Assembly (NCBI RefSeq): GCF_014650815.1 | Contig: NZ_BMVR01000006.1 | Coordinates: 363,912 to 427,911 of the forward strand | DNA from: Streptomyces flavofungini | GTDB lineage: Bacteria > Actinomycetota > Actinomycetes > Streptomycetales > Streptomycetaceae | Length of the DNA: 64,000 nt | Reading direction: 5' to 3' | In this document: positions 33,985-42,243 of the stretch, piece after piece | Layout: each line of letters begins with the position of its first letter | How positions within the stretch are numbered: the stretch's first letter is position 1 | The notes under the pieces: model-generated | Told to the model about the DNA's origin: nothing | Seen by the model: the letters and a program-made list of their open reading frames with translations, nothing else | Databases searched by the model: none | Program-made: the position numbers and the translations under genes

Positions 33985-34512
33985 TCAGCCGACGTCCGGC
34001 GGCTCCTTTCTCGGCTGGGGCAGCACGGGTTGAAGGACGAGCATGCGCTCGACCAGGCGCAGGAACATCGCCACGTCCCGCAGCAGGTCGTCGGCGTCGC
34101 GGACGGTGGCGGCGCCCTCGATGCCCGCCTCGGCGCGGGCCCTGCGGGCGGCGCCGGAGGCGAACAGAGCGCTCCACTCGGTCAGTTCGGGTGCTATCTC
34201 GGGGAGCACTTCCCAGGCGCTCCGGATGCGCTGCCTGCGGCGCGGGCTGAGCTCTGGGCGGCCGCGGGCGGCGAGAACCGCGGCGGCGGTGCGCAGGGCG
34301 GCGAGGTGGGCGGTGGCGTAGCGCTCGTTCGATGTGTCCAGGCGTGCCGCCTCGTCGAGCCCGGCGCGGGCCTGGGCGAGGAGTTCGAGGGCGGCGGGCG
34401 GGGCCGAGGCCCGGCGCAGCACCGGGTGGACGTCGCTGGCGGGACCGGTCAGTGAGGGGGCAGGGCCGAGGGCGCGGCGCCGGTGTGCGGCTGCGGCGTG
34501 AGAACTGGCCAT
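33985..34512 (-). CDS. SAV_6107-type HEPN domain protein
   Basis: 175 residues, mostly helical. The core from residue 40 (ALELLAQARAGLDEAARLDTS, NERYATAHLAALRTAAAVLA) matches the actinobacterial SAV_6107 HEPN family. HEPN domains are often RNases in toxin-antitoxin or stress systems, but the usual catalytic RxxxxH is not obvious here, so activity is uncertain. ATG with SD AGGAGG. It is divergent from the ABC/YhgE operon; no partner antitoxin or nucleotidyltransferase is adjacent. Confidence 0.8.
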   Translation of the reverse strand: MASSHAAAAHRRRALGPAPSLTGPASDVHPVLRRASAPPAALELLAQARAGLDEAARLDTSNERYATAHLAALRTAAAVLAARGRPELSPRRRQRIRSAWEVLPEIAPELTEWSALFASGAARRARAEAGIEGAATVRDADDLLRDVAMFLRLVERMLVLQPVLPQPRKEPPDVG

Positions 34513-34626
34513 GACGAACCTCCTGTCGTCTGTGTGACGGCGCAGTGGCCGTATGTGCCCATCGTGGAGTACGCCACTGACAATCCGCCCTGACCTGCTC
34601 TTTTGCCTCGTTCGAAGGTTCGCGAT

Positions 34627-34658
34627 AGTTTTTGAACTGACCAGTCAGTTCAAAAACT
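34627..34658 (+). promoter_or_regulatory. 32-bp palindromic TetR-type operator
   Basis: 15-bp arms AGTTTTTGAACTGAC and GTCAGTTCAAAAACT around a 2-bp centre form a perfect palindrome 41 bp upstream of the ABC gene. Both half-sites contain TTGAACTGAC. The TetR repressor encoded at the end of the same operon is the likely ligand-controlled binder; this is inference from position. Confidence 0.8.
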
Positions 34659-34698
34659 CGGGCCCGCCGGGCTTCGAGGACTCGGACGAGGGGGGACC

Positions 34699-35550
34699 GT
34701 GGACGGTCCGCACGGCGCCGCCGTCAGCGCGGCGGGTTTCGGGCTCAAGGGACCGCGGGGCTGGGCGTTCCGCGGCATCGGGATCAAGGCCGAGCCCGGG
34801 GCGCTCATCGCGGTCGAGGGGCCGTCCGGCTCCGGCCGGACCTGTCTGCTGCTCGCCCTCACGGGGCGGATGCGGGCCACCGAGGGCACGGCGACCGTCG
34901 GCCGGTACCGGCTGCCCAAGCAGTTGGCCGCCGTGCGCCGGATCAGCGGGCTCGGGCCCGTCCCCGGCGTCACCGACCTCGACCCCGCCCTGACCGTGGC
35001 CGAGCACCTGCGCGAACGGGCCTTCCTGGAGCGGCGGTTCGAGGGCGCGCTGCGCGGGCTGCTGCGGCCGCGCAAGGAGCGGGCGACCGAGTCCCGGCTG
35101 CGGATCGACACGGCTCTGCGGGCCGCCGGGCTCGACGTCGAGGCGCTGCCCAAGGGCTCCCGGACCGCCGTACGCGATCTGGAACGGCTGGAGGCGCTGC
35201 GGCTCTCCGTGGCGCTCGCCCTGATCGCGCGGCCCCGGCTGCTCGGCGTCGACGACACCGACCTGAAGCTGTCGGACGCCGAACGGGATGCCGCCTGGGA
35301 CCTGTTGAGGTCCATCGCCGCGAACGGCACGACCGTCGTGGCCGTGTGCAGTGCGGCTCCGGAGGACGCGGTCGTCGTATCGACCGCCCCGCGCGCGGAC
35401 GCCGGCGTACGCCACGCGGGCAGCCCGGACGCCCTGGACACCCCGGACGCTCCGGACGCCCCAGGCACCCCGGACACCGGCAACGACGGACACCACACCG
35501 ACGACGACAAGGAGACGGCCGATGCGGTCGCCGAAGCTCGCCGCGCTTGA
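34699..35550 (+). CDS. ABC-type ATPase with degenerate catalytic motifs
   Basis: 283 residues. Walker A is present (EGPSGSGRTCLLLAL, near residue 40). The signature LSGGQ is missing: the matching stretch reads AVRDLERLEALRLSVALALI. Walker B reads RLLGVDDTDLK, with Asp instead of the catalytic Glu, and the switch His is absent (TTVVAVCSAAPED). ATP binding without efficient hydrolysis is therefore likely. The last 50 residues are a disordered tail. GTG start with SD GAGGGGGGA. The 3' end overlaps the YhgE/Pip gene by 29 bp, so the two probably form one complex. Confidence 0.82.
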   Translation: MDGPHGAAVSAAGFGLKGPRGWAFRGIGIKAEPGALIAVEGPSGSGRTCLLLALTGRMRATEGTATVGRYRLPKQLAAVRRISGLGPVPGVTDLDPALTVAEHLRERAFLERRFEGALRGLLRPRKERATESRLRIDTALRAAGLDVEALPKGSRTAVRDLERLEALRLSVALALIARPRLLGVDDTDLKLSDAERDAAWDLLRSIAANGTTVVAVCSAAPEDAVVVSTAPRADAGVRHAGSPDALDTPDAPDAPGTPDTGNDGHHTDDDKETADAVAEARRA

Positions 35551-37606
35551 GCTCAAGCGCTTCGGCAGGGGTCGGCTGCCCCGCGCGGCCCTCGTGGCGC
35601 TCCTGCTGCTGCCCCTGCTGTACGGGGCGCTGTACCTGTGGTCCTTCTGGGACCCGTACGGCCGCCTGGACAAGATCCCCGTGGCCCTCGTGAACGACGA
35701 CAAGGGCGCCACCGTCGACGGCAAGAAGCTCACGGCGGGCGACGGCATCACCGAGCGGCTGCGCGACAGCAAGACCTTCGACTGGCACGAGGTGAGCGCC
35801 GCGGAGGCCCGCGACGGCGTCGAGGACGGCACGTACTACCTGTCGCTGACGATGCCGTCGGACTTCAGCAAGCGGGTGGGGTCCAGTTCGGGTGACGCGC
35901 CGGAGACGGGCGCCCTGCAGGTCCGCACGAACGACGCCAACAACTACATCGTCGGGCAGATCTCGCGGACGGTCTTCTCCGAGGTGCGCACGGCCGCCTC
36001 CACGAAGGCGTCGCGGAACATGCTCGACAAGATCTTCATCTCGTTCTCCGACATCCACGGCAAGACGCGGGAGGCCGCCAAGGGCGCCGACAAGCTCGAA
36101 GGCGGCATCGGGAAGGCCAAGAAGGGCTCCAAGGACCTCGTCGACGGCCTGAAGAACGCCAAGGACGGCAGCGGGGACCTCGCCTCGGGCGTACGGAAGC
36201 TGCACACCGGAGCGGGCGACCTGGAGGACGGCTCACGCCGCGTCGCGGACGGCACCCAGAAGCTGGCCGACCGCGTCAACGGCGACGCCGCCAAGGTGCG
36301 GCCGTACCTGAAGGACAACGGCAAGGTGCTCGGCGACAGCGCCCAGCTCGTCGCCGACTCCTCCCGCGCGGTGCGGCACAACCTGAGCACCCTCGTCGAG
36401 CGGGCTCCGAAGGCGGCGACCGAGGCCAAGGAGGCGTCGGCCGCCCTGAACGGCGTCTACGAAGAGCAGTGCCAAGGTACCGCCGATGCCCCCGCCTGGT
36501 GCCCGAAGCTGAAGAAGGCCAAGGAGGTCGCGGCCGACGTCTCGACCGTCTCGGCGGACGTGAACACGCTCGTCGCGGACCAGAACGGCGACCTGAAGAG
36601 CCTCGACACGAACCTCGCCACCCTCCAGAAGAAGGCCCAGGGCCTCGCCGACCGCGCCCCGCACCTGGACGAGAACCTGGAGAAGACCGTCCGGGACGTC
36701 AACGCGCTCAACACGGGCGCCGGAGACGTCGCCAAGGGCGCCAAGAAGCTGCACACGGGCCTCGGTACGGCCAAGACCGGCGCCACGGACCTGGACACGG
36801 GCGTCGGCAAGCTGAAGACCGGCGCGACCGACCTCGACGGCGGCATGTTCAAGCTGGCCGACGGCTCCCAGGAGCTCGCGGGCGGGCTGCACGACGGCGT
36901 CAAGAAGATCCCCGACTACGACAAGCAGGACCGCGACCGGCGCACCGACGTCATGGCCGACCCCGTGCAGCTCGCCTCGCAGTCGCTGCACAAGGCGCCC
37001 AACTACGGCACGGGCTTCGCCCCGTACTTCATCCCGCTGTCCCTGTGGGTCGGCGCGATGGTGGCGTACATGCTGATCCAGCCGCTCAACCGGCGCGCGC
37101 TCGCAGCGGGCGCCCCCGCCTGGCGCATCGCGCTCGCGGGCTGGCTCCCGGTGGCCGCCCTCGGCACGCTGCAAGTGGCGGCGCTGATGTCGGTCCTGCA
37201 CTGGCGGCTCGGCCTGCAGATGGAGCGGGCGGCCGGGACGATCGGCTTCCTGATCCTGGTGACGGGCTGCTTCGCGGCGATCGTGCAGTGGCTGAACGCG
37301 CGCTTCGGAGCGGCCGGACGCATCCTCGTCCTCGCCTTCCTGATGCTCCAGTTGACCTCCGCGGGCGGCACCTATCCGGTGCAGACGAGCCCGACGTTCT
37401 TCGGCGCGATCCACCCGTACCTGCCGATGACGCACGTCGTGGACGCCCTGCGGCGGCTCATCACGGGCGGCGGTCTCGGCCCGGTGTGGACGGCGTGCGC
37501 GGTCCTGGCGGCGTTCACCGTGGGCGCCCTCGCGCTCACCGCCGTCTCCGCGCGCCGCAAGCAGGTGTGGACCCTGGACCGGCTGCATCCGGAGCTGAGC
37601 CTGTGA
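35522..37606 (+). CDS. YhgE/Pip family membrane protein (ABC-2-like)
   Basis: 694 residues: N-terminal helix (ALVALLLLPLLYGALYLW) then the Pip motif PYGRLDKIPVALVNDDKGA. A long extracytoplasmic region of about 450 residues has repeated amphipathic units (KLHTGAGDLEDGSRRVADGT, GATDLDTGVGKLKTGATDLD) that suggest a coiled-coil rod. At least five C-terminal membrane helices of ABC-2 permease type end near KQVWTLDRLHPEL. Relatives include phage infection protein and type VII-linked EsaA-like proteins; the substrate is unknown. It is co-transcribed with the ATPase and TetR genes. Confidence 0.9.
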   Translation: MRSPKLAALELKRFGRGRLPRAALVALLLLPLLYGALYLWSFWDPYGRLDKIPVALVNDDKGATVDGKKLTAGDGITERLRDSKTFDWHEVSAAEARDGVEDGTYYLSLTMPSDFSKRVGSSSGDAPETGALQVRTNDANNYIVGQISRTVFSEVRTAASTKASRNMLDKIFISFSDIHGKTREAAKGADKLEGGIGKAKKGSKDLVDGLKNAKDGSGDLASGVRKLHTGAGDLEDGSRRVADGTQKLADRVNGDAAKVRPYLKDNGKVLGDSAQLVADSSRAVRHNLSTLVERAPKAATEAKEASAALNGVYEEQCQGTADAPAWCPKLKKAKEVAADVSTVSADVNTLVADQNGDLKSLDTNLATLQKKAQGLADRAPHLDENLEKTVRDVNALNTGAGDVAKGAKKLHTGLGTAKTGATDLDTGVGKLKTGATDLDGGMFKLADGSQELAGGLHDGVKKIPDYDKQDRDRRTDVMADPVQLASQSLHKAPNYGTGFAPYFIPLSLWVGAMVAYMLIQPLNRRALAAGAPAWRIALAGWLPVAALGTLQVAALMSVLHWRLGLQMERAAGTIGFLILVTGCFAAIVQWLNARFGAAGRILVLAFLMLQLTSAGGTYPVQTSPTFFGAIHPYLPMTHVVDALRRLITGGGLGPVWTACAVLAAFTVGALALTAVSARRKQVWTLDRLHPELSL

Positions 37607-38253
37607 ACGCCGCGGAACCTGTGAAAATCAAGCTCATGGAAAGCAGTGCGAGCAGCTCGCGGCGCGAGGCCACGCGGCAGAAGCTCTACGAAGCCGCCGT
37701 CACCCTCATCGCGGAACAGGGTTTCTCCGCCACGACAGTTGACGAGATCGCCGAGCGGGCGGGCGTCGCGAAAGGCACGGTCTACTACAACTTCGCCAGC
37801 AAATCGGTCCTCTTCGAAGAGCTGCTGCGGCACGGCGTCGGCCTGCTCACGGCATCCCTGAAGCAGGCCGCCGACGAGGCCACCCTGGAGGGCGGCCGCA
37901 ACGTCGACGCCCTGGACGCGATGATCCGCGCGGGCCTCGTCTTCATCGACCGCTACCCGGCCTTCACCCAGCTCTACGTAGCCGAGCTGTGGCGCACCAA
38001 CCGCGCCTGGCAGTCCACGCTCATGGTCGTGCGCCAGCAGGCCGTGGCCGTCGTCGAGGACGTGCTCCGCGCGGGCGTCGAGAACGGCGAGCTGAGCGAG
38101 GAGATCGACATCCCGCTGACGGCGGCCGCCCTCGTCGGCATGGTCCTGGTGGCGGCCCTGGACTGGCAGTCGTTCCAGCCGGAGCGCTCACTCGACGACG
38201 TGCACGCGGCGCTGTCGCGGCTGCTGCAGGGGCGGGTGAGCGGCGGGAGGTGA
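37603..38253 (+). CDS. TetR/AcrR family transcriptional regulator
   Basis: 216 residues from the GTG at 37603, which overlaps the YhgE gene stop by GTGA; ATG 37636 is an alternative. HTH region AVTLIAEQGFSATTVDEIAE and RAGVAKGTVYYNFASKSVLF is classical TetR. The C-terminal ligand domain is all helical. The 32-bp palindrome in front of the operon is the likely operator, implying autoregulation of an ABC/YhgE system by a small molecule. Confidence 0.92.
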   Translation: MNAAEPVKIKLMESSASSSRREATRQKLYEAAVTLIAEQGFSATTVDEIAERAGVAKGTVYYNFASKSVLFEELLRHGVGLLTASLKQAADEATLEGGRNVDALDAMIRAGLVFIDRYPAFTQLYVAELWRTNRAWQSTLMVVRQQAVAVVEDVLRAGVENGELSEEIDIPLTAAALVGMVLVAALDWQSFQPERSLDDVHAALSRLLQGRVSGGR

Positions 38254-38675
38254 CGGGGGCGCTCCTGGGCGCTGAGGGCTCGTACAGGGGGCACAGGGCC
38301 CGTCGGACACCGCGGGCTCGTTCACCCGTTCGCAGGCGTCACGCGGCGCCGATCCGGTGGGGCCTGGATGTCCCAGGCCCCACCGGACCGGCGCTTGTCG
38401 CATTCCCCCGCGCGACCCCCGTGGTCGTCCCCCGGTCGCCCCCGTGTCTCGCTCCCACCACGGGCGAGGCGGGAGGAGCGGCCAAGGGCGCCGCCCGGTT
38501 CCGCCGCCCCGTGTCGGCGGTGCCGGTGCCGCGCCCTTCTCCGTGCCCTCACTCTCCCGTCCCCGCAGGTCGGGTCCCATCCGTGCGCGTACTCATCTCC
38601 GTGCCTAGGTACGGATACTCAGACGTGGGTGTCCGTGCCCAGGCCGAATCGCGCCACGCTGGTTACGATCACGCC
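38254..38675. other. Intergenic region with operon terminator
   Basis: 422 bases with no convincing gene. The main element is the hairpin at 38346-38394. Close to the 3' end, TACGAT (38664-38669) fits a leaderless promoter for the DUF4126 gene. Around 38604-38644 lies a loose dyad, TAGGTACGGATA with TGTCCGTGCCCA. Confidence 0.5.
38346..38394 (+). terminator. Hairpin after the TetR operon
   Basis: Core 14-bp perfect stem (38354-38367 with 38373-38386) and 5-nt loop, extended outward to about 22 bp with one mismatch. It lies about 95 bp after the tetR stop. Confidence 0.75.
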
Positions 38676-39284
38676 GTGTCCGTACTCCCCCTGGTGTTCA
38701 CCAGTGGCTGGGCCAGCGGGATCAACGCCTACGCGGTGATCCTGCTCCTCGGTGTCTTCGGGGCCACGGGCCTGTCCGACGAGGTCCCGGAGTCGCTGCA
38801 GAGCCCCGGCGTCCTCATCACCGCGGGCGTGCTCTTCGCCTGCGAGGCCGTCGCCGACAAGATCCCGTACGTGGACTCGGTGTGGGACGCCGTCCACACG
38901 GTGATCCGGCCGACGTCCGGGGCGGTGGTGGGCGCGCTGCTGGCCGGGCAGAGCGGTTCGCTGTCGGACCTGGCGGCGGGCGCGGTGGGCGGGTCGACGG
39001 CCCTCGCGAGCCATGCCGTCAAGGCCGGGACGCGGATGGCGGTCAACACCTCCCCCGAGCCGTTCAGCAACCTCGTCCTGAGCACCGCCGAGGACCTCGG
39101 GGTCGGCGGGATCGTCAGCTTCGCGATGTTCCACCCCGAGGCCGCGGCGATCATCGCGGCCGTGCTGCTCGTCACCGGGCTCGTGCTGCTGCTCTTCCTC
39201 GCACACCGGATCCGGCGGTTCCTGCGGCGCCGGGCGCAGCGGCGGGAGGAGCGGAGGCTGGCGGCGGGGCGACCACCGGGCTGA
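38676..39284 (+). CDS. DUF4126 domain-containing membrane protein
   Basis: 202 residues. Starts SVLPLVFTSGWASGINAYAV, the DUF4126 hallmark, with four to five hydrophobic segments (VILLLGVFGATGL, VLITAGVLFACEAVADKI, AAAIIAAVLLVTGLVLLLFL) and a basic tail. The segment VDSVWDAVHTVIRPTSGA is conserved in the family. Function unknown. GTG without SD; TACGAT lies six bases upstream, so leaderless translation is likely. It stands alone, followed by a 17-bp repeat array. Confidence 0.9.
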   Translation: MSVLPLVFTSGWASGINAYAVILLLGVFGATGLSDEVPESLQSPGVLITAGVLFACEAVADKIPYVDSVWDAVHTVIRPTSGAVVGALLAGQSGSLSDLAAGAVGGSTALASHAVKAGTRMAVNTSPEPFSNLVLSTAEDLGVGGIVSFAMFHPEAAAIIAAVLLVTGLVLLLFLAHRIRRFLRRRAQRREERRLAAGRPPG

Positions 39285-39288
39285 GCGG

Positions 39289-39380
39289 GACGCGGCGTTG
39301 AGCGGGCCGCTGGGCTGAGCAGGCCGCTGGGCTGAGCGGGCCTCAGGGCTGAGCGGGCCTCAGGGCTGAGCGGGCCTCGG
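39289..39380. repeat. 17-bp tandem repeat, about five copies
   Basis: Units of 17 bp start at 39289, 39306, 39323, 39340 and 39357, of the form GCCTCAGGGCTGAGCGG with the pair 39340/39357 identical. A sixth partial unit begins at 39374. It lies directly after the DUF4126 stop codon. Confidence 0.85.
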
Positions 39381-39485
39381 GATCGAGTGAGCCGCGGGGC
39401 CCGGCGGGCCGCGGGCCGGGTCCGGAATCCGGGCCGGTGGCGGGCGCCGACGGCGTTGTCAGTGGGGGCCGATAAAGTCCCTCGC

Positions 39486-41039
39486 ATGGCACGGATTGTG
39501 GTGATCGGCGCCGGGATGGGCGCCATGACGGCCGCCGCCCGGCTGGCCGTCGCGGGCCACCGGGTGGTGGTGCACGAGCGCGCGGGGACGTACGGGGGCG
39601 CGCTCGGCCGCGTGGAGCGCGACGGCTTCGGCTTCGACACGGGCCCGGCGCTGCTGCACCTGCCCGCGGTCTACCGCGACCTGTTCGTGAAGACGGGCAA
39701 GCAGCCCCTGGAGGACTGCGTCGAGCTGTCCCAGGTCGAGCCCGCCGTCCGCCACGTCTTCGCCGACGGCACGACCGCGGACCTGCCGAACGCCTCCCGC
39801 GCGGGCGTCGGCGAGGCCCTGGACGGCGCGCTCGGCGCGGGCGCGGGCGCGCGCTGGGCGGCGTTCATGAACCGCGCGCGGGAGGCCTGGGACCGCACCC
39901 GCCGCCCGCTCCTGGAAGAGCCCCTGTGGCCGAACTGGGAGGTGCTCGCCGACCGCGAGCCCTACCCCTCGGTCGCCCAGAAGCGCCTGCTGCGCCGTGA
40001 GCGGCGCGCGGCCACGCTCGCCCAGGTCGCCGAGTTCGAGCTGGGCGGCGAGCCCCGGCTGACCGCGCTCCTGGAGCACTTCGCGCTGGGACACGGCCTG
40101 GATCCGCGCACCGTCCCGGCGAGCGCGGCCGTCCTGCCGTATCTGGAGCAGACCTTCGGCACCTGGTCCGCGCGCGGCGGCATGCGGGCCCTCGCGACCG
40201 CCGTGTACGAGCGCTGCCGCGCGCGCAGGGTGGAGTTCGCGTTCGGGTCGGCCGTCGTGCGGATCGTGGAGAAGGACGGGCGCGCGGCGGGCGTCGAGCT
40301 GGCGGACGGGACCGTCGTGGACGCGGACTTCGTGGTGGCCGGGGTGGCGCCCGGCGCGCTGGCCGGGATGCTGTCCGGCACGCCCGCCCGCGCCCCCCAG
40401 GACGTGCCCGCGCAGTCCGGTCTCCCCAGCCGCCTCACCGTGCTGCTCGCCCTGCGTGGCGCCCGCACCGAGGACACCCCGCACCGGACGGTGCTGCACA
40501 CCGGCGACCGCGCGGACGAACTGGACCGCGTCTTCGGGCCCCCCGAGGCGTCCGGCAACGGCGACGGCCCCGGGACCACCCACGGCAACGGCCCTCGGCC
40601 CGGCCTCCCCAGCACCCCGACCCTCACCGTCCTGCGCCCGGACGACCCCATGGCCACGCCGGACGCGGAGCACGAAGCCGTGACGCTGACCGCCGTGGTC
40701 CCGGCGGGCGCCGAGGTCACCGACGCGGCCGTACAGCGGCTGATCGCCCGCGCGGCCGCGGTGGTCCCCGGCCTGGACGACCGTCTGCTGTGGCACGAGG
40801 TCCGCACGCCCGCGCACGTGGCCGAGGCCACCGGCGCCGACGGCGGCGCGGTCCCGGCCCCCGTTCTCGCCGCCGCGGGCGGACGGTATCTGCATCCGGC
40901 GAACAGCACCGCCGTGGCGGGGCTCTACGCGGTCGGGGGCTGGTCGCACCCCGGCGGCGGACTGCCGCACGCGGGCATGTCGGGCACGCTGGCCGCCGGA
41001 CTCATCGTGGAGGGACCCGAGTTCCGCGGCTCGCAGTGA
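39486..41039 (+). CDS. Phytoene-desaturase-like NAD(P)/FAD oxidoreductase
   Basis: 517 residues. The N-terminal dinucleotide-binding motif IVVIGAGMGAMTAAARLAVA plus VVVHERAGTYGGALGRVERD is typical of the CrtI/NAD(P)-binding amine-oxidase-like family. The C-terminal FAD signature is GLYAVGGWSHPGGGLPHAGM. No carotenoid biosynthesis genes are adjacent, so the substrate is unknown. The ATG has TAAAGT (39473-39478) seven bases upstream and no SD, so it is probably leaderless. Confidence 0.88.
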   Translation: MARIVVIGAGMGAMTAAARLAVAGHRVVVHERAGTYGGALGRVERDGFGFDTGPALLHLPAVYRDLFVKTGKQPLEDCVELSQVEPAVRHVFADGTTADLPNASRAGVGEALDGALGAGAGARWAAFMNRAREAWDRTRRPLLEEPLWPNWEVLADREPYPSVAQKRLLRRERRAATLAQVAEFELGGEPRLTALLEHFALGHGLDPRTVPASAAVLPYLEQTFGTWSARGGMRALATAVYERCRARRVEFAFGSAVVRIVEKDGRAAGVELADGTVVDADFVVAGVAPGALAGMLSGTPARAPQDVPAQSGLPSRLTVLLALRGARTEDTPHRTVLHTGDRADELDRVFGPPEASGNGDGPGTTHGNGPRPGLPSTPTLTVLRPDDPMATPDAEHEAVTLTAVVPAGAEVTDAAVQRLIARAAAVVPGLDDRLLWHEVRTPAHVAEATGADGGAVPAPVLAAAGGRYLHPANSTAVAGLYAVGGWSHPGGGLPHAGMSGTLAAGLIVEGPEFRGSQ

Positions 41040-41286
41040 GGGAGCCGCCGTGCGTGCGGCGGACCTTCGTGTGCTGAGCGAGCCGCCGCGCCCTCGGCGG
41101 ACCCGCGCGCGTGCGGGCGGCACCGAGCGTGCCGCCCGGGGCCGCGCCCGGCTTGTCGTGCACCTTCGCGTGTGTGGGCGGCACTGCCGTCCCACTTCCA
41201 GGACACTGACTGGATCACGCGTGTCTTCGCGTATGCGGGCGGCACCGGCTCGGTGCCGTCACCCCGACCCAGTACCACTGCCCCGC
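41040..41286. repeat. Degenerate ~61-bp repeat block between convergent genes
   Basis: Related segments of the form CGCGTRTGCGGGCGGCAC recur near 41107, 41168 and 41229, about 61 bp apart. A related but weaker copy lies near 41063. No gene is seen. It separates the oxidoreductase (plus) from the membrane protein gene (minus) and may include terminators. Confidence 0.5.
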
Positions 41287-42198
41287 TCAGTACCGGTACT
41301 GCTGCTCCCCATTGACCCCCGGCTCATAGCCGAACTGGCCCGGCTCCTGCGGCAGCCCCTCCCCCTGGAACGGCGGGTAGCCGGGCTGCTCGGGCGGGAG
41401 TTCCGCGCCGTAGGGCGGGGCGGGCTCGCTGGTGCGCTGGTGGGGGACCCAGACGCCGCCGGGCGGGGTGTCCTGGTAGCCGCCGCCGTAGGTGTCGCCG
41501 CCGTAGGGCGCGTACGACTGCGGGTCGGCGTAGGTGTCGTAGCCGGGCTGGGCGCCGTAGGTCTGCGGGCCGATGTAGGGGTCGGAGTAGGCGGCGTACC
41601 GCTGCTCGCCGGTCTCTCCGTAGGCGAAGTGCAGCGAGTCCTGCTGCTCCTGCTGTGCCGGGGCGCCCTGCGGGTCGTACGGGGGGTAGCCGTCGAAGCC
41701 GTAGCCGTCACCGGCGGCGGCCTGTGCGTACGCCGCGTCGCTGTAGACGCCGTACTGCCCGGTGTCGTCGGGCATGGGCTCGGGCTCGTACACACCGGAC
41801 CCGGAGGGCTGCTGCTCCAGGAGGTCGGAGGCGGGCGCGCCGGGCCCGGCGGCGGCCTCGTACTCGAGGTCGGAGACCTGGAGCGTCGGCTCCGCGTCGG
41901 CGGCCCGGGAGCCGGAACCCCTGCGCCGCCTGCTCGCGCCGGGCTGCCCGCCGAGCGCCCAGCCCGTGGAGAAGCCGCGGCGGAACGAGAGCGTCACGTA
42001 TGTCTGCCCCGTGGCGAACGCGATCGCGCCGATGGCGATGACCACGACCGACGGCATCAGGACGCCGATGACGACACCGAGGAAGCCGACGAACGCGAGC
42101 AGCCGCCAGCGCAGCCGCGCCTTGTACTGCAGCAGTACCTCGCCGAGCAGCCACAGCGCGACTCCGCCGAACGCGATGTAGAGGACCGTCCAGCCCAT
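41287..42198 (-). CDS. Membrane protein with Tyr/Gly/Pro-rich tail, function unknown
   Basis: 303 residues. Three hydrophobic helices at the N-terminus (GWTVLYIAFGGVALWLLGEV, LLAFVGFLGVVIGVLM, SVVVIAIGAIAFATGQTYVT) followed by a cytoplasmic 220-residue tail that is disordered and rich in Tyr, Gly, Pro and Gln (YADPQSYAPYGGDTYGGGYQ). Such tails can drive condensation or scaffold binding and may be kinase targets. The start has SD GGGGAGAGGGG. It lies 45 bp after metF on the same strand. No named family is recognised. Confidence 0.8.
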   Translation of the reverse strand: MGWTVLYIAFGGVALWLLGEVLLQYKARLRWRLLAFVGFLGVVIGVLMPSVVVIAIGAIAFATGQTYVTLSFRRGFSTGWALGGQPGASRRRRGSGSRAADAEPTLQVSDLEYEAAAGPGAPASDLLEQQPSGSGVYEPEPMPDDTGQYGVYSDAAYAQAAAGDGYGFDGYPPYDPQGAPAQQEQQDSLHFAYGETGEQRYAAYSDPYIGPQTYGAQPGYDTYADPQSYAPYGGDTYGGGYQDTPPGGVWVPHQRTSEPAPPYGAELPPEQPGYPPFQGEGLPQEPGQFGYEPGVNGEQQYRY

Positions 42199-42243
42199 GT
42201 ACGCCCCTCTCCCCTGCGGCCGCGGCCCCAGGGGTACGACCGG

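Noticed and set aside
33985..34512. HEPN protein as half of a toxin-antitoxin pair
   Set aside because: No adjacent MNT or antitoxin gene and no clear catalytic RxxxxH; kept only as a HEPN-family protein.
39289..39380. Possible CRISPR or attachment site
   Set aside because: Head-to-tail 17-bp units without spacers, no integrase or tRNA nearby.
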